Assembly: GCA_036346355.1 (NCBI GenBank)
Contig: CM070584.1
Span: forward strand, 54,457,097 to 54,521,096
DNA: 64,000 nt
Reading direction: 5' to 3'
DNA from: Rhipidocladum racemiflorum
Taxonomy: Eukaryota; Streptophyta; Magnoliopsida; Poales; Poaceae
Within the stretch, counting starts at the first letter, position 1. Each line of letters opens with the position of its first letter. The position numbers were made by a program, and so were the translations under genes. Positions 12,118 through 22,990 of this stretch are shown here, in pieces. The notes beneath the pieces were generated by a model. That model did no database searches. It worked only from the letters and a program-made list of their open reading frames with translations, and was not told the origin of the DNA.

Positions 12118-12232
12118 TGCAAATGTGAGCACTTCCCGAGAGGTCACCCATCCTAGTACTACTCTCACCCAAACACGCTTAACTTCAGAGTTCTTATATG
12201 ATCTAGTACCGTAGTGTTGGTATGATAACATT
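12118..12232 (-). pseudogene. Nearly full-length 5S rRNA pseudogene inside a CACTA element
   Basis: On the minus strand the sequence follows plant 5S rRNA from about nucleotide 6 (atcataccaacacta) through agaactctgaagttaagcg, the box A/IE/box C internal control region (ttgggtgagagtagtacta, aggatgggtgacct) to the 3' end near ttgca. Length is about 115 bp against 119-120 in the intact gene. Substitutions are scattered, mostly in the 5' third. It is a pseudogene, but the region that binds TFIIIA in real 5S genes is largely preserved. Confidence 0.9.
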
Positions 12233-13418
12233 TGAAAATATAACGCGTCTACCTCCCCTTAACCCCACAAAGCACCCGAACACTAATGTTAGTATTCTTA
12301 TACTTCGAATTTACTATGACTTCGGTGCTCCAAAATTTAACTAAGTGTCCAATTTTACCATGACGCCCAATTTTCACTTTGGCGGGAGTATCACGAGCAC
12401 ATCACAATCGGTTCAAGTTGAGAACCGATTGTGATGAGGGGAACCGATTGTGATGACCACCCTCATCACAATCGGTTCTCAGCTAGAACCGATTGTGATG
12501 TGGTGGCCACCACACCTTTAATTCTATTTTCCATCTAATTTAAGTTCAAGCTGAGTCGGTCTCCACTTTGCTAAACTTTCTGTATATATGCTATTGAAAT
12601 GCATTCCTTTCATTGCCTTCACAAAAAGCAATAGGTTTGATTAGTAGTGTCAGTTTTAATTGAAACCGACTGCAATATGAAAGGACTAGTAGTGCCGGTA
12701 TTATTCTTGGTATTGTTCTAATAATTGTTTGGGATTATGTGTTGTGCTTGGATGGAGTGGAAAGAATGTGCAAGTAATTACTAATAATTATGCGTTGAGT
12801 GGAAAAATTCTTCCCTTTCCTTCCTTATGGAAGTATTGTCCTGTATATTTGCTCTAGAACACCAACAGAGGAGAATTCATCCCGAGAGGATATAAACCTT
12901 GCGAATCTCATCACAATCGGTTCTTTCTCACCGATTGTGATAACCCGTTTTCTCATCACAATCGGTTCTTTCTAGGAATCGATTGTAATGAGGGACCCCT
13001 TATCACAATCGGTTCTTTGTCAGAACCGATTGTGATGAGGAAACGGGTTATCACAATCGGTTCTGAGAAAGAACCGATTGTGATGATGGACTTATCACAA
13101 TCGGTTCTGAGAAAGGACCGATTGTGATAAGGGGTCCCTTATCACAATCGGTCCTTTCTAAGAACCGATTGTGATGATAGACCACTTATCACAATCGGTT
13201 CTGAGAAAGGACCGATTGTGATAAGGGACCCCTTGTCCTTTCTCAGAACCGATTGTGATAAGTCCATCATCACAATCGGTTCTTTCTCAGAACCGATTGT
13301 GATAACCTGTTACCAAAATTTACAAATGACATACACGTATCACAATCGGTTTTTTAGTCAAAAGTTTGGAACCGACACAGATGAAGCGATAGTGATGTAT
13401 CATTTTGTAGTAGTGGGT

Positions 13419-14069
13419 GCATCAGGTTTTTTGGAAGCGTTTGCACGACTATCACGGCTTCCTCTCTTGATCTACTGTGCGCCTTCTTTGTGCATTAGAT
13501 TCTCCATCAATCTTCACCTCAGCCTGTCTCTGTAAGTTGCATATGAACATCTTTTGATTAAATTCTTATAGAAATGCTTTATGGTAGCAATGGTGCTTAC
13601 ATGTGCTAGAAGTATTCCCATTCATGCTGTCTTTCAATTAGCACATATATATGAGATATATCGATGTTCAAGATCTAGGGTCCCTAGATTGAGCTTACGA
13701 ATATAATTTAGGTTGCCTTTGTCTAGAAAACAAGATTGAAAGGAGTCGAAAAGAAATAGGGATTGCATTATATCATATGTGTTTTTACAGAGTATAGACT
13801 ATTATTAATCTTTGACTCTCTATCTATTTAACCACACTTCTGAATCCTTGCGAGAGTACCATATTTATAGTATCGAAGGGATGGTAGTTATCATCTTCAA
13901 ATAGGTGTCTTCCCGTCAAAAGATGTTTTTCTCACCGAAGAGATGTCTTTTCGTCAGAGAGGCATCTCTTCATATGGAGTAACTTAATTATCGTCAAGAT
14001 ATGTATATTGTTTTCATGAACACGCTACACTCTGTTGTTCATAATATGTCTGTTAGCTATTAAACTCGA
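13419..14069. other. No gene or repeat recognised
   Basis: AT-rich sequence with no supported feature. Confidence 0.5.
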
Positions 14070-14554
14070 GAGGTTTCCTGGCTGGGGAGTCTCCCCACGT
14101 GTCACTTGGCGATTTTGCGAAACCCCCCCTCTGTTTCTCCGAATTACGGATAGGTCCCCGTGAATTTACGAAGAGGTCATTTGCAATTTTTTGTGAGGGG
14201 GAGAAAAAATTTTCCAGATCGCGTTTAGGTCCCTTGCATGCTACTTTACGGAAAGGCCCTCCCGTTAAGTGTAAATCGCGAGCGAGCCCTTTTATACTTT
14301 TTTGGGATAGCGGTGATGTCCAAAACTATAACAAACATGGTCTCCGATTTTTACATCCAGGTCCTTTCTCTGTTTTCCCCGAAAAAAATATTTTCGGCAA
14401 TAGAAAGATATGTACTTTTTTCCCAACTCGGCCTCTAAGGTTTCTCGAGCCTCCAAAAAAATTGAAAATACGTCTAAGTCTACTTTTTCACCGAAAAAAA
14501 CGCAATATCATTTTTCGTTCGCGCGCGGGGCGTGCGCCGCACTTACGGGCTTAG
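14070..14554 (+). mobile_element. Helitron-like element, third copy of the 32-34 kb family (decayed)
   Basis: From 'ccccacgtgtc' onwards the sequence parallels the two arms at 31983-33973: the same phrases (aggtccc..., gcgagcgagccctttta, ggtcctttctctgttttccccgaaaa) appear in the same order. It ends in a GC-rich palindrome-prone stretch (gcgcgcggggcgtgcgccgc) followed by cttag|t, resembling a decayed Helitron 3' end. It is shorter because most internal repeats are missing. Confidence 0.5.
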
Positions 14555-14919
14555 TATATATAAATGACGTTGCAATTACAATGATCTCTATTATAAGAAT
14601 TATAATAATCAGAAAAGTACGCACGCATCTAACACATGTATCCTTACAACTAATATGCTTTTCACAGATGACACCCTAAACTAAAATAACTCAATTTGTT
14701 TAGGAAGAAACTACGGGAATAAAGTAGACCATCCAGACAGCTAAACTAATGATACAACAACTTACGGCAGTTAGACGATAACTATATATACAAATCGCTC
14801 GTGAAGACTCGTGACCTGTCGGCGCCATTGTAAAAGATTATCTAGCTCGAGGGTTTTTGTGAAGCTTAAGGTCGAAGGGAAAGTACTCGTCCTTGCCAAA
14901 TAAAAATAGAGAGTGACTA
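14555..14919. other. No feature recognised
   Basis: Nothing supported. Confidence 0.5.
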
Positions 14920-15124
14920 GGGAACGGTATACCGTTGCAACGGTATAGCCATGAAACTTATGAAACTTATCAGTTTCAGGGCTGGTTTCATGAGTTTCAG
15001 TGTTTAGTTTCATCAGTTTCATGTTTTATCAGTTTTTAGTGCTAAGTTTCATGAGTTTCAGTGCAAAAAAATCATAAGTTTCATGAGTTTCAGAGGTATA
15101 CCGTTGCAACGGTATACCGTTTTT
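14920..15124. mobile_element. MITE with perfect 24-bp inverted repeats
   Basis: Positions 14923-14946 and 15098-15121 are perfect reverse complements. Each TIR itself contains two nested palindromes (acggtataccgt and ccgttgcaacgg). TA dinucleotides at 14918-14919 and 15125-15126 fit a TA target duplication. The interior is made of degenerate repeats of a gtttcatgagtttcag motif. It lacks Stowaway terminal sequence, so the family is unclear. Confidence 0.75.
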
Positions 15125-15529
15125 TAGTTTTTCTGATAAAAATAAGAAGGGAAATTATGTACTTGTGTTTGTCACGACCGAACAAATTTAATCGGCTTAA
15201 TTAAATATTGTGTAAAATTTCTTTATTTCGGAAGTGCTTCTGCGCATGTGTTTGTCGAAAATTCCGTAGAGGTCGTAGGGTAAACATGAATTTTGTTCTC
15301 AAGAAAACACGAATTTTAGAAGCAAATTTAAACTAAACTTCGTTAAACCACGTAACACGTAAGCGTGCATTAAAAGTGCAATAAACAGGGACTTAATTTG
15401 TCGCTTGTTTGGTTATCTGTCATCCAGGTCCGATCTAGTGGAGTATCCAATATATATCAGGTCAGAACATTTTGATTAAATTTTGAAATTTATTTGAGAT
15501 GTTCCCTTGAAGCTGTCTAAAGAGGCAAT

Positions 15530-15895
15530 TACCCAGTGAAAATCTCTCTTACCATAAAAACTCTGTGAAACCTAAGTGTAAAGTTTTAAAAAATTCTCAA
15601 AAATTACCACACATAGGGGAGGTGAGGTTCTACATCTCTATGAAATTTGAAGACTAAACTCAATCACATTTGAAAAATATGGAAAAGAAAAATTGTGAAT
15701 GAATACTGCTAACAGTGAAAATTTACTATTTAGACTGAGTTTTTTTTTCATATCTTTCAAATGCGATTGAGTTTGGTCTTCAAATTTCACAGGGTTGTAG
15801 ATCTTACCTCCCTTATATATGGTAATTTTTCAAAACTTTTATACGTGAGTTTCACGGAGTTTACATGGTAGGTAAGAGAGGTTTTCAATGGATAT
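15530..15895. mobile_element. Foldback MITE, copy 1 of a two-copy family
   Basis: The left part (cagtgaaaatctctcttacc...) is the imperfect reverse complement of the right part (...ggtaagagaggttttcaatgg), and the symmetry extends through most of the roughly 365 bp to a centre near 15715. A diverged copy lies at 36962-37507. Confidence 0.75.
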
Positions 15896-16524
15896 CCCCA
15901 TCTAAAAATAATTAAACTAGCTGGAGTGATATGCCCGCGTAGTATACAACTATACATCGATCATAAACTCTTAATCTTTGACAACTCGAATTTGATTTCG
16001 ATTATATATAAACAATAGTTGCTTTTTAGGCTTACGATTTTTCTTATATCTTTTCACTTTAAGTATGAAAGACACTAGGTAGGATCTTGCATGTGCTACG
16101 CCACCACTCAGTACGAAATTTGGTTTGGTGGTTTTTTACAAAAACGATAGGAGGATCTTAACGTAATTTCCTTTTTCTCGTAGGATTTTGCTAAAAAAAA
16201 TGAGCTGGCTAGGAGCTGACGGTGAATTTTCTGTTTTGCAAAAAGATCGTGGAGGACCTGTTCGTGATTATATAGAACTATGGGGTCTTTTTTTTTTTTT
16301 ACAAAATTACCGATGAAAGAACCTGGACGTAATTTTAGAATTTACACGCGTTGTGACACTCGGCACGATTGGCCGGGCTCCGATCTCTCCAACTTTCATA
16401 GATAGACATATGGCATCAACGGTTGTGGGTTAGTTATAGTAATTAGGAGTCACCAGATTGATGGCTAATTGTTTTTCTATTTTGTGATCAGAATTTATAC
16501 TATTTTTATATATTTTTTCTTTAA

Positions 16525-16821
16525 GTGGTCGTTTGGACATCAGATTTTATTAATAAGTTGCGTGAAAAACGCATTTTTGCCAAAATGTTGTTTGGCTAAA
16601 ACTGGCTTTCAGTAATTCTTCTATTCTTTTTTATAATGTTTTTTTTTTGAAAACCAGGTGGGAATGGTTTATCGTAAAAATTCATAATTTGAGCTTCAAC
16701 AAAAATGTACTTTTATAGTTCTGGTTTTATCTTATCCTAATCAAACATGATTTATGTTGGTAGGGCTTACATCTGGTGCAACAAATTTGGTTTTGAAAAA
16801 TCTTGACTTCCAAACAAGGCC
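16525..16821. mobile_element. Tourist-like MITE
   Basis: The ends gtggtcgtttgg and ccaaacaaggcc form imperfect TIRs flanked by TAA on both sides (16522-16524 and 16822-16824). Length is 297 bp. Confidence 0.65.
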
Positions 16822-16868
16822 TAATTAAGAGTGTCTACACCACACATACATCACTGATTTTCAGAATA

Positions 16869-17113
16869 GTCCCTCCATCCTCTTTTAGATGTCATTTAAC
16901 AACGTGTGCAATCAATTTTTCAAACTTTCACCACTAAAATACACAAAATTATCTGGATTTATCATGTGAAAATGATATGTAGATTTGTCATAAAATGCTT
17001 TCATATAATATTTTTGAATAATTTATACTAACATATAACTAGAAAAATAGTAGTTAATGTGTGTATTATAAACCATATGGATATACGAAACAACATGGAA
17101 AAAAGAATGGAGG
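16869..17113. mobile_element. Stowaway-like MITE
   Basis: The ends gtccctccatcc and gaatggagg are flanked by TA (16867-16868 and 17114-17115). The interior is AT-rich. Length is 245 bp. Confidence 0.75.
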
Positions 17114-17450
17114 TAGTGCAATGCACTACGACTACTGGCTTGTAAGAAACTGGATTGTAAGTAGCGGTTTATCACCTTGACCGATGTTGTTGTTTTTTTT
17201 TCAGTTTATACAGGCGTCATTTGCTCATTCTGAATTCTGAAAATTTTATTATATATATATATTCATAGATTGATTGTTTTCCAACAACTAGATTCATTTT
17301 CTGTTAAAAGTAGTGTGCATACCTAAAAGTTGTGGGGTTGATCGACGTTTATGATGCGCTGACATCTACAATACTAGTATTTTTAAGACTTTCTTATATA
17401 TGAAAACTAGTTGGGTGGCCTACCATATTTGCACGACTAGTCTTACTTTA

Positions 17451-17507
17451 CCATGAATTAGCAGTAAGAATATGTTCTATACATAATTTTCTTCCCAATC
17501 AATTAAA
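17451..17507. repeat. Left copy of a ~57-bp direct repeat flanking a MITE
   Basis: This block (catgaattagcagtaagaa ... cttcccaatcaatta) recurs with a few changes at about 17940-17996, immediately on the far side of the 404-bp MITE. Confidence 0.85.
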
Positions 17508-17911
17508 GGCCATGTTTGGATCCCAGGACTAATTGTTAGCTGGCTAAAAATTAGTCCTAGACTATCCAAACAGGAAGACTAATAGGTGGGCTAATTTTTA
17601 GCCAACCCCTCAGCTAACAATTAGTCCATTAGCTTGTGGAGGGGAGCTAATTTGGGCTAATAGTAGGTAACACGCTGAAAAAAGTCTGAAATACCCTCGC
17701 GCTGGCCTTATCCTCACTTCCTCACCCGTGCGTCCACTCCTCAGTCCGTTATGAGGGGCAAACATGACTTTTCTAAGAAATTAGCCCAACCATTAGTCAT
17801 GTATCCAAACAGCCCTAGGCTAATTTTAGATGGACTAATTATTAGCTGACTAACAATTAGCTCTAGCCATTAGTCAGCTAACAATTAGTTTTAGCCCATC
17901 CAAACATGGCC
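17508..17911. mobile_element. 404-bp MITE with GGCCATGTTTGG termini
   Basis: The left end GGCCATGTTTGGAT is the complement of the right end (atccaaacatggcc), and the inversion extends through a series of 'ctaattgttagc' blocks. A short target duplication is not evident; instead a ~57-bp direct repeat flanks the element. Termini resemble hAT or PIF/Harbinger MITEs. Confidence 0.75.
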
Positions 17912-17939
17912 TAATAAAAAAACCACGTACGGCTTTTAA

Positions 17940-17996
17940 CCATGAATTAGCATTATGAATATGTTCTATGCATAATTTTCTTCCCAACCAATTAAT
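17940..17996. repeat. Right copy of the ~57-bp direct repeat
   Basis: It matches 17451-17507 with a few substitutions, in the same orientation. Confidence 0.85.
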
Positions 17997-18150
17997 AAAA
18001 ACTTCTTAAGACTCTTAATTATTATCCAATAAATCAGATCGACATTAAAATTTGGCTCGTATGATTAACAAACATGATAGTTGTTTTCTTCTGCCTCCTT
18101 CATTGCTTTCTAATTGGTAAAATTTGCGGTGCCTACATAACCTTCTTATA

Positions 18151-18152
<2 letters not shown>

Positions 18153-18208
<56 letters not shown>
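18153..18208. repeat. (TA)n microsatellite
   Basis: An uninterrupted TA run of about 56 bp. Confidence 0.97.
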
Positions 18209-18209
<1 letters not shown>

Positions 18210-18213
<4 letters not shown>

Positions 18214-18843
18214 GGCAGTTTCGGCCGGCCCGTACCTCGACCCTATCGGATCCCGCCAGTTCTTTGGTCTCCATTGACCTGCGTCCCTTGTGTAAGCCTT
18301 TGTGTCCCACCGTGCCGGCCTCATCTGGCCGAATCAAGACTCCGCGCACCCGGTTCCGGCCCTGCCTCGGTCTTCCGTCGCCTTAGCCCGCGTCGCCGCC
18401 TGCCTCGGCGCACATCCGCCCACGGCCTTCTCTACATCGACTGGCTCCACTCGGTGGCTCCTTCAGCCGCACACCTCGATGGCTCTTTGGCTAGGCCCCG
18501 CCTCCGACCTCCGCCTCTTTGGTTGCCTGCGCCGTAGGCAACTTTGGCTGCACGCGTCGGCCCGCACCTTCGCTTTGCGTGACCTGCACCAGTCGCTCGA
18601 CAACCGCCACTTCTACGCCAGTCTTCGTGCCCCACCGTGCCGGCCTCATCTGGCCGGACCGTGACTCCATGCGCCCGATTCCAACCCCACCTCGGTCTTC
18701 CGTCGCCTCAGCCCGCGCCAGCACCTGCCTCTAAGCACATCCGTGCTGGCCTTCTCTGCATCGACCCGCTCCACTTGGCAGCCCCCTTAGTGACTCCCTT
18801 AGACGCACACCTCGGCGGCCCTTTTGGCCGACCCCGCCTTCGG
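18210..18843. repeat. GC-rich 324-bp tandem repeat, first part
   Basis: The phrase ccgtgccggcctcatctggc recurs with a 324-bp period (18308 and 18632) and the surrounding sequence stays similar, giving one full unit (18308-18631) and a second unit that stops at 18843. The missing part of unit two resumes at 22562, after the inserted LTR. Several frames are open because of the GC-rich composition, but none looks like a known protein. It could be the repetitive part of a non-LTR element or a captured gene fragment. Confidence 0.75.
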
Positions 18844-21800
18844 TGTGAGACCCTCCCTTTTTGCAATACGATGCTATCACAAAAAGGCAGGTTCTAAATA
18901 TGCATCTGTCTTTGGTCCACTGGATCATGCGATACGCATATACACAATTTGCCATCAAGTCCATACATTACCAAAATATTACAGAGTTTTCTAGGTAGTT
19001 CAACCACATAATATTACAAGTCCAAAAGTACTAAACATTCTTATCCCTCAGATTGCCACTACCCAAACACCACAGGCATCTGACTAGGTAAGACACTAGG
19101 TAGAAGAACGGTCGTAGTCTCCATAACCCGCGTCATAGTACGGTTCATCAACATAATCTAAGTCTGCACCTAAAAACAACAACGAGGCAAGGGTGAGTAC
19201 ATTTTGTACTCAGCAAGACTTCAAGTGTTTGCAAACCTAAATATATGCAAGTTGATACAAAGTGGGTCTCTACGGTTGGTTGCAGAAAGCGAAGTTTAAA
19301 GTAAATACTGGATAATAATTCAAAAGCATAAGTCATGAAACATTTGGTAAATAAGTAAAGTAATGAGCATCATTATCAACATATCTCAACAGATCATAAT
19401 CACATCCACTATCCATCCAAGGCCAACACATGGCACGAACCACCAATATCGACCTAGACATAAAGACCGCTATATTTGCCCACACAGGGCACAACAGCTG
19501 AGACCAACATTGCCAACAGATGTCAAATGTTGGCTCATCTGCAGGGTAAATTCTATTCCAAATTTTATCTTCATATTTTAGCAAAAATTATTAAAACACC
19601 TTCTAACTAGTGCAAGTTCACCAAGTGCTCATAACCTAGAGCGCGGCTAATCGATTAGTTTTAACTCTGCAGAGTGGTACAACTTTACCCACAAAGAATG
19701 ACTTCCCTTTCTGCAATGCATAATTACACACTTCCTTTGGTGTGTCGCCAGGGAAAAGTCATATATAACCTTTACATTACTTAACCTGATTTTGCACGGC
19801 CGGTGACGTGAACCTTTGCTATGGCGGAAGAAACAACGCACCCAAGTCACAACACAAATCATTCACACGGCAGTCCATCCCTGCCATCCATTTCTCCCCC
19901 ATAGCAAAGCGTACACCGTTGCATCGGCAGGCGTGATTCCCAACACCTCGGTGAGGGCACCCCTTCGAGCAACCTAAATCCAGAAGCCCGTGCTACTACG
20001 GCCTTCCAACATGCAAAACCAGTTTTAAGCAACTTAATTGGTTATAGCCGTCCCATACCAGCATCGTGGTTGTACGGTAATTCTTGGATCATACAACACT
20101 GAGTTCGGTCCTTAACCTGACCCGGGTGACAATCTCCCCCTAGCTACGTGTGAGCACACCCTCACACAACCGGCTATTGCCAATAAGTCACCCGCGTCCA
20201 AATCATAGTTTTATTTTCATTTTTATCAAACTACCAGTATCTTTTACTGTTATATTCAACCCTTTTAAGTTTTTCAAGAACTAAACGTCTCATTCTAAGC
20301 ATGGCTAAGCATGAATAATTATTAAGCGCGTATACCCATTTCACATATTCATGTGACAATCCATGTCCTAGAGTTATCAAAGGTTCCAATGGCAATATTG
20401 ATTAAGGATATCCACAATTGAGGGTCATAACTAACACTAATCACAAATTAGCATTTTACTAACATAATGCATGCATGTAAAAACATTGATGAAATCATTT
20501 CAAAATCTGGGATCAACATGTTCAAAGGGTGCTTGCCTTGCGGATCGTTGTCGTCGAACTGAAGTTCGGGTTCAAAGACGGAGTCGTTCACTACGTCGGA
20601 TTCTACCCGTCGTCAAGCGGTACATAGCAATAAATAAAGATCCAAATAAGGCAAAAGAATACAGATAACGAATCAAACAACGAATCAATCATACAGATCA
20701 AACATTCAATTCTAAGGTTTATCTAGTGTCTCACATGCTATTAGGTTTTCCACTAAAGAAGGTTACTTAAGTGAGGTCGTTAACTAGTTAATGGAGCAAA
20801 TAATAATATGATCGAAACACCCTAAGCAATTTCATGCTAACAGATATTAGGTTGCTTTACGTCACAATTAAAGTGGTTACAACAATTTTCAATTTATTTA
20901 AACATCTAATCTGCAATTATACGAAAAACAACTCCTAGAATAAGATTCTATTTAATAAAAAGATTTTTAGCATGAACAACCCTAAATGTTTTTACATATT
21001 TGGAACATTCACAGCACATGGAGTCTAACAAAATTGGTTTCATGCGAATCGGAGTTCATTTGCTCAAATTCCATTTAAAGCACATATTCAACCTATAGTC
21101 AAATTTTGAATTTAAATTCAAACCAGTGCACAACAATTCAATATTATTTCATATTCTAGTTCTACAAGTCAAACCATGAATTTACCTATTTTTCACAATT
21201 TTGGATCATTACTGCGCAAGATACTAGTGACTTGAATCCTAGGTTTTGAAATTTTTCCAAAAATGGAAAATACGTTTTCCATCTGGGAAAAACGCCTTCC
21301 GTTTTCGGCAAGACCTCACTCAGCGCACTGACAAGTGGGGGTCCACTGTCAGTGGCCCAAAGAAGGGCGAGGAGAGAGAGACGCGCAGGTCGACGCCCGG
21401 CCCGCTTGTCGGTGGCCCGAGGCAGGGGAGAAGGGGGCAAGGCTCACCGGCGGCGAAGGAGAGGCGGAGCGGTTCGGGCGAGGGGCAAAGAAGCTGGAGG
21501 GCGTCACGGGGAGTCTGGAGGTGGGCTCCTATAGCCTGCGACGGCACCGGAGATGGCTGGCGGCGGTGGGGGGCGGAGGAGCTCGGCGCCGGCCACGGGG
21601 AAGACGACCGGGGGCACCGCGACCTAAATACAGGGGGCAAAACGAATCAGTGGAACTCGAGGAGCATGCCACACAAAGAAATTTGAGAATGGGAGGGAGG
21701 TGAAAGAATTTGCCCGCGCGAGGCCGAGGCGGCGCTTCCGGCCGGAGGCGGGGAAGAAAGCCGAGTTCGGCTCCAAAGCGGTTTGGGGAAAAGCTCTGGG

Positions 21801-22556
21801 TGTCCAAATGGGCGAAAGGGAGTGTAGAGAAGGCTCGGGCGTGCTTTATAGCCGGTCCAACGATGGTTTGCCGAGAGGGAGGGGAGGCGCTCTGTGTTCT
21901 CGAGCCTTCGACGGCAAGGCGACGGGACAGGGGATGGACAGCGGCGTGACGGCTCCACTGGAGCCGGGTATGGTCGAGCGGGAGCAGGTGACCGCAGCTT
22001 GACCAGCTCAGGTGCTTGCGACCAACGGACAAAGGAGGGGAGGGGCGCTGAGGCTAAGCCTCAGGGGTTCGCGCGGGGAGAGAAAAAGGGAAAGGAGAGG
22101 GAGAACAGAGAAGAGAGGGAGAGGAGAGGCTGGCAACCGGGCCCGGGACCCACTAGCAGGGAGAGAAAAGGGAGAGGGGCGTTGCTCGCCGATCTCCTCC
22201 CGACAACCTCAACGAGGGCAAGTAACTTGAGGGTCATATCATTTAAACAAGATCTTGCAACCTTTAGACCAAGGCCAGGAAAAGATCAAACACAGAATCT
22301 GACAATCCACAAACCTTAATGTTCCAATTTATATCTATCTATTTGATTATTTAATTGACTTTGGGAGGTTGTTGCAAGCTAAAGCTTGGTAAAAGTTTTA
22401 TTACCTAGTTGCTTCTACCATTTTACCAATTCACTAGTTTACTAACTTGTTTTCTTATTCAACTAAATTCATGAGATTAAGCAATGAGGCTTTCAAATTC
22501 AGATTTTAAATTTTCCCAAAGCATTTTTCGTTGAACCCTTGTTTCAGGATGTTACA
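18844..22556 (-). mobile_element. 3.7-kb solo LTR of a Tekay-like gypsy retrotransposon
   Basis: The element starts TGTGAGACCCTCC and ends ggatgttaca, flanked by the perfect 5-bp target duplication TTCGG (18839-18843 and 22557-22561). On the minus strand it begins TGTAACATCC and ends GTCTCACA, as do long LTRs of Tekay/Del chromoviruses. Its layout (GC-rich block near the U3 start, here 21320-22170) matches that of the 3.45-kb LTRs at 38802-50590. There are no pol motifs and no repeated end inside, so a solo LTR is the best reading. The alternative is a non-coding LARD-type element. The many short ORFs here are not genes. Confidence 0.75.
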
Positions 22557-22561
22557 TTCGG

Positions 22562-22990
22562 CCTCCGCCTCTTCAGTCGTCTGCGCCGCCGCCGACTTCG
22601 GCCGCACGCGCCAGCCCGCGTCTTCACCTTCGTGCCGACTTGCTTGGCTAGCCCACACCAACCAGGCCACCGTTTGCCAGGCTGCCTGCTTCAACCATTT
22701 GCCCGAGAGCTCAACCGGTGGCTTCTTGCCTTTTGGCTTGATTTTTCGTTAGATTTTGCTACGTGCACCCAAAGCGCACCAGGAAGTTTTATCGGCTCCA
22801 GCTTTTTAGCTTCAGCTCTTCGGCTCTGGCTTATCGGTATTACTTCGGCTTCATCGACTCAATCTTTTCTACATAATTTATTTGTATTCTTCTTTTCCAC
22901 AGCCGTTTAGCTGTAACTGTGTAATAATTAATTAGCTGTGTGCATCTCACGATAGAGAGGCCGAGAGATACCATCTTTTATTATCCAAAA
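22562..22990. repeat. Continuation of the split tandem repeat, with LINE-like tail
   Basis: Positions 22562-22670 (cctccgcctcttcagtcgtc...) continue unit two of the 324-bp repeat, matching the first unit from about 18507. Further on, 'gctgtgtgcatc...gagaggccgagag' (22933-22970) resembles the 3' tail common to plant LINEs and some LTRs, but no reverse transcriptase is present. Confidence 0.5.

Larger units (their letters stand above)
11804..13415. mobile_element. Non-autonomous CACTA element (family 1)
   Basis: The element starts CACTACTACAAGAA and ends ttttgtagtagtg, and is flanked by the 3-bp target duplication GGT (11801-11803 and 13416-13418), the hallmarks of CACTA (En/Spm) elements. More than 25 copies of a subterminal motif (tcacaatcggttct and its complement) fill both ends, most arranged as back-to-back palindromes. 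In En/Spm such motifs bind the TNPA-type protein. Length is 1612 bp with no transposase ORF, so it would need an autonomous partner. It carries two 5S rRNA-derived segments. Confidence 0.93.

Noticed and set aside
11804..13415. Repeated palindromes considered as a CRISPR array
   Set aside because: The repeats are irregular in spacing and inverted, spacers are not uniform, and CACTA ends with a GGT target duplication explain them; the DNA is plant nuclear.
18274..18897. GC-rich overlapping ORFs suggesting a gene
   Set aside because: They follow a 324-bp tandem repeat in several frames at once, with no known domain.
21186..22319. Many long overlapping ORFs on both strands
   Set aside because: They lie in the GC-rich part of a solo LTR; low-complexity composition keeps several frames open and no domain is recognisable.
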